Origin: Syngnathus acus
Lineage: Eukaryota; Chordata; Actinopteri; Syngnathiformes; Syngnathidae
DNA: 64,000 nt
Reading direction: 5' to 3'
Assembly (NCBI RefSeq): GCF_901709675.1
Contig: NC_051087.1
Span: 15,186,067-15,250,066, forward strand
The notes below the pieces were generated by a model. That model had not been told where the DNA came from, did not search any database, and saw nothing but the letters and a program-made list of their open reading frames with translations. This document shows positions 1 through 13,217 of the stretch, piece by piece (the stretch's first letter is position 1; each line of letters opens with the position of its first letter). The translations under genes were made by a program, and so were the position numbers.

Positions 1-2317
1 CCAGTGACGGACGGCACTGTGAAACGATAATTCTTTGCGGTGATCGCTCGGGCAATTATGCTTATGCTGTTGTGTAGTGCACACTTCACACGAACCGTGA
101 AGTACTTTGGAACTCACCAGTAATCAGCAAATGTGAACAGTATTCTGTATGGCTTCCCCAAAATGCCAAGAGAAAAGAGTAAATATATTGTGAGGGATAC
201 TTTCAGGTTCTACTAAACGGTGGATAGTTTTTCTATTTACATGACACCAGCATTATTAGACAGATCTTGTAAAGATGATTTGAGTGATAGTTGTAATGGT
301 TTTAAAAAACTGAAACTGCAAAGCATGTACATTCACATGAAATAAACTCAATAAGGATAAAGCAACTTTTCACCCTATGTGTATATATCATTATTTAACA
401 GATATGTACATATCTGGAAGAGTCCTCCCCCAAAAGATCAGTAATTTTTTTATTTTTTATTTAACCTTTATTTACCCAGGCAAACAATGAAGAAAAAGTT
501 CTTATTTACAACTGTGGCCTGACCCAAAGAACAACAGTAAGGGAGCAGAAGGCTCACCTTTACTTCATCGAAACATTTGGCAAGTACACCACTGCGTCAC
601 ATTACAGCAGCACTTCTGCAGTCAGCAGAGATGCAGCCAGGAGTATGAGAGGCAGTGGTGCAACTCCAAGCTACACAGAAATCACATCCACAGCAAAAGC
701 GGTTGCCATAGAAATAACAGCCTTCTCAGTCACTCAAAAATTTGTCAGTGTGTGATTAACATTCTATTCACCAACAGTCACAGTTGAAGGTTTGTCTATT
801 TTGATTTGTGATTTAAACAGGCAGTTTTTAGTGTACTGTGATATGACTGATGAAAGGTTTGTGACAGAGTGTTTTCAAATGAAGGAAAGGACTCCTGTGC
901 GCCACAGAGATAATAGTGGATACGCAAGGTGATGATAGAAATACAAGGAAATCATCAATTGGAGTATGTGAAAATATTACAAATATGTAAAAACACTCAG
1001 GTATGTATGTGCAAATACAAGACCGATATGCTAATAATGTATTGAATTAGTAATCACTTCTGAAAACCTCTACCAGAAGTGACAAAAATAGTGCAATGTA
1101 CAAATGAAAGCACAAAGTAGCAAACGATTAGATTGGCTGTTTGCCATTCCAATCACAAAATGGTCCTGCAGTAACTCTAGTGCAGATCTAGTTAACATCT
1201 CCCATCTTCTTTAACTATTACACCATCAATATTAGCAGAAAGATGAGCAGAAATGAATAGATATTTCTTTTAACTATTAAACAAATACCTCAAAGATGGT
1301 GACTTGCTCTCTAAGAAATATCTGCCCTCATGATAAAAACAAAAAAAAGCCAGAGCACATCGAGTGGCCATACATGGTCAGAACTCTGCAGCTCAGGCCG
1401 TGAGCTGCACAGAGGGCATTAGTGCTGAAACCAAGCAAAAATGCACACAAATACAAAGGTTTCGACTCAGTTCTGCATTGTGGCATCTTGACTGGCATCA
1501 ATGGAGTGAAGTGCTCAAGATTCTCATCAATGTCAACCAAATACTACAAGTGTATCATGAAAAGTATGTGATTTTTCTTTTGGTTTTTGCATAAGCATGC
1601 AAAGCAACCATTCAGCACTAGGAAATAATGTACAAGGGGCCCCCAAAAAACAGGCTATTTGGTACACAGAGATAGTAAGTCCATGAAAACTCAAAGTTCG
1701 TAAAAAAACAAAGCAAAACTGTATGTGCAGAACTTCTTGAAAATAGGCAACAGGCAAAATGAGACAAAGGGTAGAGCAAACAACGTGCTAGAATAAACAA
1801 GCGGTATTCAAGAGACAATTGCCCTCATTTGCTAATGTGCATGCAGACCAATTTGTCCAAAACATGTAATGAGTGATTTATCGATTCACTTTGTGCCTGA
1901 ATTTGTGCGTATTCAGCAAATAAATTTAGAACATCCACAGAATATGCGTACGCACAACTAATGAGGGATCTTGTAATACGAACCTTTTAAAAATAGGATA
2001 GACTGAGAAAGTTATGAACTTCTCTCGCAGGTGTTTTTATTTCTTTGTATTAACCTTCGCGCAATAAAGTGATCTGTCAAACTGATTGAAATGAGCATGG
2101 CTTATACAAATTGGTCATTTAGAATGAATTCTGATTCATCGACATACTAACAGTTGTGCGAACAAAATGAGCTGGTGCGCACGTGTCCTAAATTTGACAA
2201 TGATTTTGAGTATATTCTCAATTTGTGCGCACAGTACGAACATCCTACGCATTTATTTAGTAAATGAGCCTTATTGACGAGCAGAAAGAAGTGCAGCGCT
2301 CCCACTAATTATAACTA
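1..2317. other. Downstream flank without recognisable genes
   Basis: AT-rich DNA with no ORF longer than about 80 codons and no recognisable protein. At about 445-540 there is TTATTTAACCTTTATTTACCCAGG and following sequence, which resembles the end of a dispersed teleost repeat. The rest has no structure that I can see. Confidence 0.4.
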
Positions 2318-3928
2318 CCGTATTTTCCGCCCTAAAAGGCGCACCTAAAAACCTAAAATTTTCTCAAAAGCCGACAGTGCGCCTTATAGGCCAGTGCGCC
2401 TTATATATGGATCAACTGATGAATTTGTTGATCCATACTGGTTGTACACAGTGCTCTGCCAAAATGTTTCAGTACGTTTTAGTACGACTAGTAAATTACA
2501 AGGTCGCATCGCTTCCCAGCATTACGGCAACTGTAGTCAGGGGGCGTCACCGAATAGCTGTTGTACCCGCGAGGCTATTTCATGTCAAAATAGGCTGCTC
2601 TGTTAATGTTTCGAGTAAATCTACTGATCGATATGGAAGGGAAACATAGGTAAGTAGTACCAATGCGTTAGATCGAACTTTAGTCAGTTCCGATCATTTT
2701 ATAGGAGATCGTTTGAGAAACGCGATTGTTTACACTTTGCTGAGGCTCATGGGAGATTGCGAGCTGAGGCTCGTGAGACTTTGCGGATGGCTAATGCTAT
2801 TGCGATAGCTGCTATACGTACCAGGCTATTTCATGTCAAAATAGGCTGCTCTGTTAATGTTTCGAGTAAATCTACGGATCGATATGGAAGGGAAACATAG
2901 GTAAGTAGTACCAATGCGTTAGATCGAACTTTAGTCAGTTCCGATCATTTTATAGGAGATCGTTTGAGAAACGCGATTGTTTACACTTTGCTGAGGCTCA
3001 TGGGAGATTGCGAACTGAGGCTCGTGAGACTTTGCGGATGGCTAATGCTATTGCGATAGCTGCTATACGTACCAGGCTATTTCATGTCAAAATAGGCTGC
3101 TCTGTTAATGTTTCGAGTAAATCTACGGATCGATATGGAAGGGAAACATAGGTAAGTAGTACCAATGCGTTAGATCGAACTTTAGTCAGTTCCGATCATT
3201 TTATAGGAGATCGTTTGAGAAACGCGATTGTTTACACTTTGCTGAGGCTCATGGGAGATTGCGAACTGAGGCTCGTGAGACTTTGCGGATGGCTAATGCT
3301 ATTGCGATAGCTGCTATACGTACCAGGCTATTTCATGTCAAAATAGGCTGCTCTGTTAATGTTTCGAGTAAATCTACGGATCGATATGGAAGGGAAACAT
3401 AGGTAAGTAGTACCAATGCGTTAGATCAAACTTTAGTCAGTTCTGATCATTTTATAAGAGATCGTTTGAGAAACGCGATTGTTTACACTTTGCTGAGGCT
3501 CATGGGAGATTGCGAGCTGAGGCTCGTGAGACTTTGCGGATGGCTAATGCTATTGCGATAGCTGCTATACGTACCAGGCTATTTCATGTCAAAATAGGCT
3601 GCTCTGTTAATGTTTCGAGTAAATCTACGGATCGATATGGAAGGGAAACATAGGTAAGTAGTACCAATGCGTTAGATCGAACTTTAGTCAGTTCTGATCA
3701 TTTTATAGGAGATCGTTTGAGAAACGCGATTGTTTACAGAGGGCTCGTTGGTTATTGGCTAGTGGATGCATACCGCAACCCTAGTCAACCTCAGTTTGAT
3801 GCAGTATAGCTTCTATTTTATGCGCCTTATAATCCGGTGCGCCTTATATATGGACAAAGTTTTAAAATGGGCCGTTCATTGAAGGTGCGCCTTATAACCC
3901 GGTGCGCCTTTTAGGGCGGAAAATACGG
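2318..3928. mobile_element. TA-flanked DNA element with TIR CCGTATTTTCCGCCC, carrying a 251-bp tandem array
   Basis: Both ends show the same inverted terminus (CCGTATTTTCCGCCCTAAAA / GGGCGGAAAATACGG), each bordered by TA. Subterminal GTGCGCCTTATA motifs occur on both sides. The middle is a tandem array with an exact 251-bp period. No transposase is present, so it is non-autonomous. A second, very similar copy is at 51115-53584. Confidence 0.85.
2661..3700. repeat. 251-bp tandem repeat array
   Basis: The phrase CAATGCGTTAGATC recurs at 2661, 2912, 3163, 3414 and 3665, each exactly 251 bp apart. Units differ by only a few bases. Each unit includes GCTGAGGCTCATGGGAGATT and a GGATCGATATGGAAGGGAAA box. 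The array lies inside the element at 2318-3928. Confidence 0.93.
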
Positions 3929-6900
3929 TACATTCAGTGTAATGGTTGGTTGTATATTTAATCCTTTTTTAAAACTAGTATTTGTTTCCATGCCACAATA
4001 CAATATTGTGCAATAGTCTGAAGACAGCGCTAGCTTTGTTTATATGAGCCTTTGTCAAAGTTACCACTATGACTTGTAAAACATGAACTAATAGGACAAA
4101 GCAGGTTTGCGCAAATGAATACACAGATCTTTTGAAGAGGAATGCTTCATTTTGTAATGTACAACTGATGGACCTTGGGCATTAAAGGACTGTGCGATAT
4201 CTGATATTTTGGTATCAATCCATACCAAATAAATACTGGCACCAGTATTGCAGATACTGATACCAAGTAGATTTAGATTAAAAAAAAAATACAATTTTAG
4301 ATTGCTTGTCCTATTAAATAACATGCTTTGTGCAAATTCAACTTTCTTGTTAAGTTCTTAACTGTGGAAAGATAATGTAATGAAAGTTACCATACACAAA
4401 GTAGTAGTAATCTGCATATTCTACCGTAGTTCCTGCCTCTCTTAAATTTCTTTGGATATTAAAGAGCTAACTGGTAGATAAAAAATATCAAATAAAGCAT
4501 AATACTATGACTCAACATAAAATGTACGAAATGATTATTTGAAAATAACTGAAATCATAGAAATAAATGTAAAGGATCGCTATTAGCTGTTTGGTATTGA
4601 TACTTGGATCAATCCAAACAGCCTTATTAGGCATGGTAAAACATTAAGCATTCCCTGTGGGGAAGGGCCAGATAGCTTAACAGTTTCAGCTGTCAATATG
4701 TTACAAGGTACTGTAATGCCATTTGACTGTAAAATTACCTCTGTGTGATAACCTTGGGTTGTGTATCAGGGATTGTAAATAATCCATTGGAAATTCTTTT
4801 CCAGGCCCAAAATACGTCAAAAGCAAATTTCCCATTTGCATTATGTACTGACATGCCTACAGGGAGTGGACAGCTGCCTTTCGCCTAACATGGAAGTGCT
4901 GCATGCATAGTTTATTACATCTCAGCAACCAATTACCATTATTTGTATCTAAATAATGGTGTATAACATTTTGTTTACCTGTGAGTCAACATAGTAACTA
5001 CTATGATAGTTGCCAATATCCAACCCCCAGAACAATATTGGTACCTCCTGTTTATTCCCCATCCTTGATTAAACAGGAAGTAGCCTGCTAACTAAAAAAA
5101 CATAAACAGACCCAAATGGTAAACTCTTTAAATTGTTTTCACATTTATTAGAGTGCATCCTTGGTGGAGGTCTAAACTCTACTTGTGGCATTCTAGTATT
5201 TATTATCATTAGGCATTGCTGAAACAACAAATGTAATGATGGCCAGTGATTTTTGCACAGAAAAATGTTGGGGACTGCTGCTGTATAGTACAAACAATTT
5301 TGAAAGGATTAAGTCTTATTTACATTAGTGTGCATGTTCAGTAGTTGTGTTCAGCAACAGAGCCATCAAACGGATATCGCCTTCAAGGTCCCAATCCACT
5401 TATCACTGATGGTAACCAATGTCAAATGTGTGCTGTCTTTACAGAAATTCTTTGAAAGCTTCCACATAATCAAAGCCTGAAATTTACATTCCAAGATCAA
5501 AGACATTTTCAAAAAGCAGAAATGTGTAACTTTCCCCCAACACAGGTTAATGTTAAATGATTGACTAGCATTGCACAGGTCAACATTTCAAAGTCCATAA
5601 ACCATTCACTTCCCAAATGCAATGTAAGTACACTTACATACTATGTCCATACAGACAATCACATATACATACTAGTGATGCAGAAAGCATGAAGGCAACG
5701 TTTGCCTATCAAGGACATAACTTACCAAACCTGTAACTTCTAGCTCAGAATTCCTTTCTAGTTGCGCAGTCAAGAAATGTCTGTGTAGGGGAGAAAATTC
5801 ATGGAAGCACCGTCAGATCGCCTCCTCTCCCTGCTTCAGTCTAGCATGTACTTGACTATGTGTCCTCACGTACACAATCTTATCCACAGACATTCCTCCT
5901 CCGCATAAACACACACAGTCACACAACCCCACGCTGCACTGCACGCTCATGCGTCACATCAAATTATCACTGCTGTGGGCAGGCGCGAGAGAGGGAAGAC
6001 TACGCAGTATGTGACGTGGTCATAAGTGGGAAGGGGGAGGCAGAGAGCCCGAGGCAACGCGTTATATGGTTTGCTTCTGGCAATTCAGAGGGAAGAAAAA
6101 AAATTGTGCATGCCACAGACAGAGCAGAGCAATACACAAACACAGACAGACCAGTCCAGGGTGGGAGGTATGATTCAGTTGTGTGTTTACACGAGATGTT
6201 GGTGGGTAGGTGAATGCGTGACTAGCAGGTAATCTAAGCCCTCTCAAGGTCCACCGTCCACCCAAAAACGTAGGAGGGGCCGGTGCTGTCTGGTAAATTA
6301 TGCCCCCCCCCCTCCTGTTCCGGGTCAAATGAGGGAAAGGAGAGAAAAAGATCAGAGGGGTTTTAGTGAAGCCAAAGTGGCAGTACAAAAGTACAAATAT
6401 TTAACTATTATCATCATCATCATCATTGTCATAATTATTGTTGTTCCTGATATTGTCTCGATAGTGTGATAAGCACTTTCATCACCAGTTTATAATTCTC
6501 TCCCACCTCCTATGAAATATATACTAGCAGTATCTTCAGCTATTTGATGTTTAATGAGACTCCGCAGCAGGAGTAATACCTATAGTAGTTTACAGCGAGG
6601 CTTGCTGCCTGGCTATACTAAATTATATTTTGAAAACAATATCCATCCATCCATCCATTTGTTAGTTACCTGAATGTTGTCAGTCACTTAACTGTTGTAC
6701 AGAGGTTGAGATCAACTGGAGTCAAATTCCCTGTTTGGCATGCACAAACTTGGTCAATAAAGCTGATTCTGATCCATCCATCCATCCATCCATCCATCCA
6801 TCCATCCATTTTCTGTACCTCTTGTCCCCACGGGGGTCGCGGGCGTGCTGGAGCCTATCCCAGCAGTCATCGAGCAGTAGGTGAGGGACACACCCTGAAC

Positions 6901-8147
6901 CAGTTGCCAACCAATGGCAGGGTGCATATATACAATGCTCACATTTCCCCTTTAGCGCACTGACAATTGGTGAACCTTTGTAGGAGGGCAGCGTAAAAAG
7001 CCTTTCGGGCCTATGTCACAATGGTGACACGGTGTTAGCTGGAGGAAAAGGAGGGAAGCCAGTACTCAACAGTGCCACTTATGTAAAAAAAAAGTCATCT
7101 TGTTGTGGTTTTGGTTGCCAAAACCATAATAGCCGTGGCCGGGTGGTCTACCTGGCAGTCTCACCGGCGATGGTTGACTAACACAGTCAGTGGCGGACTC
7201 TGAGCTTTTTGGCTATGACACACAGCCCCATGTTGGGCTGAGAAGGAGCTGAAATCGTGCTGCTATTCTTGTCCGTTTAGCCGTAAGAAGCTAATTTAGC
7301 CTCGACAAGCCGTATGAGCTAGCGGGAGCTAACTACAGTGTCTGTTTGGCTGTCTGACTCTGAGCTGTAAATTTAGCATTGCTAAACCTCTGAAAAGTAT
7401 AACCAATCGCTATCAAAATGAATATGCACATTCCTCCTATTTTCCACTTCAACTTGTAAAATAATTTTAAAAATAGTCAGCACAATAGTTCTGATTTTGT
7501 GAGGTGCCTGGTACATCCTCCTCTACTGTCCCTGTCGTTGACTTGACATTACCAGTGACCGACCGCATGGCACAAAAGTCGTACTCAGATATTCACTGTT
7601 TTTCGCATTCATTCCTATCTAACTATTTGAAATATGCGGTTGAAATATGCTTATGTAGATTTTCAAGCGAGCGCGCTAGATCTTTTTACCTCCAGCTATC
7701 CCAGCCCCCAAAATGACGCCATATTGTTTCCTAACTCTAAAGGGGTCTCTCAGTCTGGCAAGTCTTTCTGCATTAAAGACAACCCTTTCCTCGCTCGATA
7801 AACACTTCGAGGTCCCTGTGAACGCCGAGGTAGCCACACGACTCGACTCGAGGGGAGAAGAGTATGCGCAGCCGTGCAATCAAATTTGTTTAGTATTTGC
7901 TGTGTCGTATTCTTCGTGGGTGGCGTCACTTTGGCAGCAAACAGGCCCGATTGCTGGTACATCTTTCACGTTTGCTTTGACCCTTGCTTCATTCAAGTCC
8001 GCTTGCACTTGTATAAAAATGCGTCTCGACTACATCCAGATAGTATGAGTTGCTAGTTAATGTAATATTTTTGTTTGAAATGTGCATTTCCTAATTTATA
8101 ACAATGCATAACATAACACACAGCACGTTTTTTCTAAATAAATACAT
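3929..8147. other. Intergenic stretch, no gene recognised
   Basis: No coding potential seen. It includes an (ATC)n tract near 6410 and a CCAT-type tract at 6775-6808 that is the tail of a minus-strand SINE fragment. A C-rich run lies near 6303. Small ORFs here have no recognisable domains. Confidence 0.4.
6773..6930 (-). mobile_element. SINE 3' fragment (ATGG tail)
   Basis: Minus-strand copy of the 3' part of the SINE seen whole at 38142-38515. It shows the CTGGGATAGGCTCCAGCACG box, TGTCCCTCACCTACTG, and the (ATGG)n tail. Truncated at its 5' end. Confidence 0.75.
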
Positions 8148-8668
8148 TTCCGGTTTCCTCCCACATCCCAATAACATGCATGGGAGGATGATTGAGGACT
8201 CCAAATTGCCCGTAGGTGTGAGTGCGAGCACGGATGGTTGTTCGTCTCTGTGTGCCCTGCGATTGGTAAAAAGGTAAAGACCCAATGATTGTCACACACA
8301 CATCTGGGTGTGGTGAAATTTGTCTCTGCATTTAACCCATCCCCGAAGGGAGCAGTGTGCAGCAGCGGAGCCGCGCCCGGGAATCATTTGGTGATCTAAC
8401 CCCCCAATTCCAACCCTTAATGCTGAGTGCCAAGCAGGGAGGCAATGGGTCCCATTTTTATAGTCTTTGGTATGACCCGGCCGGGGTTTGAACCAACAAC
8501 CTTCCAGTCTCAGGGCAGACACTCTACCACTAGGACACTGAGCTGGCAACTGGTTCAGGCTGTCCCCCACCTACTGCCTGATGACCGCTGGGATAGGCTC
8601 CAGCACGCCCGCAACCCTGTGAGGACAAGCAATACAGAAAATGGATGGGTGGATGGATGGATGTTTTT
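8148..8668 (+). mobile_element. tRNA-derived SINE (ATGG-tail family), split by another SINE
   Basis: The 5'-truncated copy starts at CCGGTTTCCTCCCACATCCC, runs to GCGATTGG at about 8270, and resumes at CTGGCAACTGGTTCAGG at 8543 after a second SINE family has inserted. It ends in (ATGG)n. Confidence 0.8.
8277..8546 (-). mobile_element. tRNA-derived SINE (TTTAAC-tail family), nested
   Basis: Minus-strand copy. Its head carries a tRNA-like B box (GGTTCAAACCCCGG, here degraded) and TAGTGGTAGAGTGTC. The body holds GGGACCCATTGCCTCCCTGC and the 3' end CACCACACCCAGATGTG. Other copies: 18175, 36874 and 42050. Confidence 0.85.
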
Positions 8669-8843
8669 TAACCAGGAAACGTTACCAAATAAAACAACTA
8701 TAATTGGTTAATAAACAGTAATAGAAAAAAGGTCTAATTTTTAACCCAAATTAGGTTGTTTTTAACACAGCATTTTTAAGGTGTATCACATGAGGGAGCT
8801 CGACAGGGACTCGGTGTAGAATTGCTCCTTTTTAATCTAGATA

Positions 8844-9226
8844 AGTGGTTCTTAACCTGGGTTCGATCGAAACCTAGGGGTTCGGTGAGTCGGTCTTAGG
8901 GGTTCCGCAGAGCCTCCACTGCAGCGGTCCGAACATACCTGATTTATTGTGTAAATTCGTGCTGACGCATATCTGAACTGGTCTCACAAAGGTAACAGAA
9001 GTCACACTGATTTGCAGGTATGTCATTTGTTATGAGTTCATGCATTGTGATGGTTTTGTTCTTTGAACAAGGTGATTTTATGCACAGCTCCTTTTGTGCA
9101 CGAGTAAAAAACATCTGTCTTGAATTTGAAAAAAAATAATTTTATTTTTCACTAAAGAGGGGTTAGATGAATGTGCATATGAAACTGGTGGGGTTCAGTA
9201 CCTCCAACAAGGTTAAGAACCACTGA
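8844..9226. mobile_element. hAT-type MITE, 8-bp duplication TCTAGATA
   Basis: Inverted ends AGTGGTTCTTAACC / GGTTAAGAACCACT are flanked on both sides by the direct repeat TCTAGATA. An 8-bp duplication and CAGTGGTTC-like ends are typical of the hAT superfamily. No transposase. Confidence 0.85.
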
Positions 9227-9330
9227 TCTAGATAGAACAGGACAATGCAAAGGACAATCTGTGATCTAACCCGTAATACGGTGACAGCAGTAATGGCCAT
9301 TGTACACTAGCGGTACATGATTGCTTAGAC

Positions 9331-10616
9331 CAGACACGGGCAAGCTACGGCGCGCGGGCCACATCCGGCCCACGGGGTCGTTTATTATGTATTAACAAAT
9401 CTTATTTTGGTCAATTTCCCTGCAATGATGGGGAAACACCCGCCCGAGAATTAACTCCCGGAAGCTGTGTGAGAAAGCTCAGTGCACACTCACAAGTGCG
9501 TGTACGTACTCAGTAATACGGACCCGGCGCACACCGCACTCTTTTTCTATCAAAGGTGAATTTTGAATGTGGGGTGTGACGTCAGCATTCTCGTAATTCG
9601 CGCCCTGAGCTTTCAGATACAGTTTTACGCTAAAGCTACCCACAAACCTTCCCCTGGAATCCTTCCATTAAAACGAGTGGCCCAAGGAAAAGAAAGGTCG
9701 ACACTGAATGCAGAGTGTTTAAAGAAGAGTGGACAATTTGGCTCGACTACGTGTGTGAGCACCACATCAGCCACATGAACATCAACAAAGCCCCGTCACA
9801 GATCTAGGTTAACGGACCAACACCTCGGATCTATCCTAAAAATTGCTACAACAAATTTTACTCCAGACTATGATGCACTAGCAAAAAAAGGGGAGACCAA
9901 CAACACTGTTCCCACTGAAAATGAAGGGGAGTTTCTCTAGTTTGTTATAAAAAAAAATGCATTTTGAAAATAATTTGTACAAATAGCAGGGATTGAAACT
10001 AGCGACCATTCTCATTTTCAAACAATGCAGGATGCTCAAGGACATTGATGCACCACCTGTTTGCGACTAATGTTAACTTTTAAAGTTCTAAAGGCCGACT
10101 TTAAGGAAGTGTTTCCCGTTTCCTTGCCAGGTGTTTGTGAGTTAAAGCTCTGCTCTGATTTTCAGATATCCGTCACCGTGTTGCCGTTTTGATTTCTTTA
10201 TTATTTTATTTCGCTGTATTCTTTCACTGATTCTTCAATGGTCAGAATGTTTGCCGTTTGAAGTGATTTCACCTCATAAGATAAACATTTTTCATAAATC
10301 TGACCTGCAGGCGCTGAAGTGATGGAAACTATTATTCATAATAACAGTGTCGTATTTAATGAGAATCACTGATGGTAGTTTTTTGGTGAAATACTTTTTT
10401 TTTAATACTGTTAATAAATGCATTTGTTTTCAAAAGCCTTTTTTTTATATCCATGCTTTACTACCTACTAAAGACAAAAACCTTTTATGCAATGATCTTT
10501 ACATGTCATTTATATTACTTGACACAAACACTACATCCATCTGCTCCTGGTTCGGCCCCCCGGTCAAAATTTAGAACCCAATTCGGCCTGCAAGTCAGAA
10601 AGTTTGCCCACCCCTG
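9331..10616 (+). mobile_element. hAT element with transposase relic, 8-bp duplication GCTTAGAC
   Basis: Ends CAGACACGGGCAAGCT / AGTTTGCCCACCCCTG, flanked by GCTTAGAC at 9323-9330 and 10617-10624. Inside, broken reading frames resemble the N-terminus (near 9665-9770) and C-terminus (near 9800-9890, reading TDQHLRSILKIATT...YDALA) of GTF2IRD2-like hAT transposases. The central transposase body is lost. Related to the copy at 51471-52572. Confidence 0.85.
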
Positions 10617-11876
10617 GCTTAGACCAATGTTTCCCAACCTTTACTGAGCAAAGCTGTCCATTTTATATAATAATATCTCACAGCACACCACCCAAACAAA
10701 GATATCACACAAATACAAATACTGATGATGATCCTGTCTCAATAGTCAACAGTCAGAAAGGGCTTTGTTGAATTTCTGACAAATTGGGGAACTTCAGGCA
10801 ATATTGAAATACTGAAATTTTCAAAACCATAAGAACGTAACACATCTGTAGCCTACATGTCTTATTTGGTATTGCAGAGACCATAGCGATCCCTAAACAT
10901 GCTTCATGATGACGTCATTGAAAATGCAGTCCAACCAACATATTTCGAGGAATGACGGAGTTTCAATGTATTCCACATCTTACAAGTAAATTATTAACTT
11001 AACAGAGACATTAACTTAAAAAAAATGTACGTTACAGTTTAGTAAGTCTTGTTGATATAGCCCCTACCTTAACGGTGAACCCTGCAAAAAGCACAGTATT
11101 TTCATCGTCATATTTTCCACCCAAGAATTGTAGATTTAGTTTTCTTTGACTTCGCATCATCTTAAAGAGTTGCACCCTTTCGCGTCAAATGTTTCGCCAA
11201 CGTTTATTCAGTTCAAAGGAGGTTTGTTAAGAGTTATTGGCATTTTAATTACATCATAATACCCAGGTTAAGCGTGAATCGACGTTAAGTTATTGGTGCT
11301 CAAGAAGACAACAGTCGCTAGAGTACCAAGAAACAAGAGGTTAAACTCACCGTCTTCAGCAGACCTAAGAAGGATTTAGTTGAAGTAGGCAGGCGAAGTA
11401 GCTGCACGCGACATTCAACTGCTCCTGCTGGGACAAAATGTGCACCGCAACTAAAGCCTTTCTCTAAGCGCCACCTGAGACACGTAACACACACACACAC
11501 ACCACATGTACAGGCACACGCCTACGCTTTCCCTATTTCTCACACCCACCACCCGGACAGGGAGACAAGTCAAACTCCACGCTGGAAGGCTCGTGAGAGA
11601 TTCGAAAACAACTTCAGTTTCAGGCAGACCGTCGTTCTTACGATGTTGCTATTACAGCCAAACTTGGAACTAAATTATAGCAGATATTTGTGAATAAAAA
11701 TATAAGGTTATATTAACCTTTCCACCCTTTTGTCAAATCACTGTAGATTCTTAATGTGCACAAGTAGATAATCTTGGATTTCCAGCAGTCAATAGTTTTT
11801 GTTCGTAACGCCTCTAGGGGGTGCTAAAAATGGTCAGAAATGTGAAGGCTCACCTGAACCGCTTCAGCATTACAGT
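10617..11876. other. Old hAT end and unassigned sequence
   Basis: CAATGTTTCCCAACCTTTACTGAGC at about 10625 resembles one end of another hAT family, but a matching second end was not located. A short CA repeat lies near 11489. No gene recognised. Confidence 0.3.
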
Positions 11877-12195
11877 CAGAGGCGTAGCCAGGAATTTTTC
11901 CAGTAGGGGCGCACGCCCACAGGAAAAAAAATCGAACATCACCCACGCCGTTCGCTGATCGCTAAAACAACGTCCGGGACGCAAACGGTGAATGGATAAC
12001 ATCGCGCACATAGAATAGCGCAAGCACATTCGCGCAAGACCGAAAGAAAAAAACGGCATGAAAATGAAGAATCGAAAAAGCTCGATTTATTTTTTATTTA
12101 TTTTTTTTATTTTATTTTTTATTTTTTTCAACCGGGGCGCAGGGAGTCCTAACCGGGGCGCCGCCCCGGCTCGCCCCGGCTTGGCTACGCCTCTG
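11877..12195. mobile_element. hAT-type MITE, 8-bp duplication ATTACAGT
   Basis: Ends CAGAGGCGTAGCCAGG / CTTGGCTACGCCTCTG, flanked by ATTACAGT at 11869-11876 and 12196-12203. The interior has T-rich and GCCCCGGC-rich segments and no coding capacity. Confidence 0.9.
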
Positions 12196-13217
12196 ATTAC
12201 AGTACATATCAAAATGTGATTTGTTAAAACACATTACAAATATCTCATGTAACCATTATGTTACAATCAAATCCCTGCTTACGTGTTTGTGCTGCGCTTG
12301 CTGTACCACTGAACACTTGCTCCACTATGTAAAATACAACTCGTTCACAGAACTTTTTTTTTTTCAGATTAGGTGATACAATTTTTTTTAATGTTGTTCT
12401 TAAACTTTTAAAGTTCACATAAAATAAGTAACATTTACAATTACCTTAAATTATGTACCCGAAATATTCACTCGATCATTTTTATTTCGCAACTCGTAGT
12501 GTTCTGCCCTCAGAATTGTTTTCTTGATGTTAGAATTGTTTGTGTACTTAAAACTTATTTATTTTATGTATACTTTATGCTAAGAAATGTTTTCTATGTA
12601 AGAAAGCATACACAAAGAGTTATTTGTCTTTCGGAAGCAAACTGGAAATTTTATTTTGAAAATTGCGCATATTTCTGTTGAAGCGACTTGACATCTGATG
12701 AGTTAGCAGCGTTACTCGCGTCATCCACGCGAATCTTTCTCCTCTCCTTATGCTCACGGAATCAATGGCTGTAAGTTATCATTGTTTTGTTGGATCACCT
12801 TATTATTCTTTATAAGAAGAATACTCGTAGAAGAAACAAAGTGTTTTTGTTGTTTCCAATTGCAGTTTTACTCTTTGTGTTTTACACTAGACGGAAATAT
12901 AGGGAGCAAGACGCTCTGAATCCTGGGTCAAGTGTTCTATACATGAGTTTGGCTGGCTGATGAACTGTGATAACGAACACGAAGTACATAACGCACAGGG
13001 AGATCAGTACACATAGTATGTGCAACACTCCGTTTTTACATTTCTCAATTCATAGTACATGAAATATAGTACTTTCTATATATTTCTTAACACAGTACAC
13101 GAGATACACTCAAAACATTAGTATTTTTCAAGGCACAGTATGTGGGCTAGACTATCAAATTTTAGCTTTGTAGACATGTTCTAAAAATTAATTCTGAACA
13201 AAATTGATGCCCACACC

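Noticed and set aside
2661-3700. Regular long repeats that could suggest a CRISPR-like array
   Set aside because: Units are 251 bp, contiguous and lack unique spacers, the array sits inside a transposon with TA-flanked inverted ends, and the genome is eukaryotic.
5860-6388. 117- and 108-codon ORFs on opposite strands as a gene pair
   Set aside because: Low-complexity composition, mutual overlap, no recognisable motif and no splice partners.
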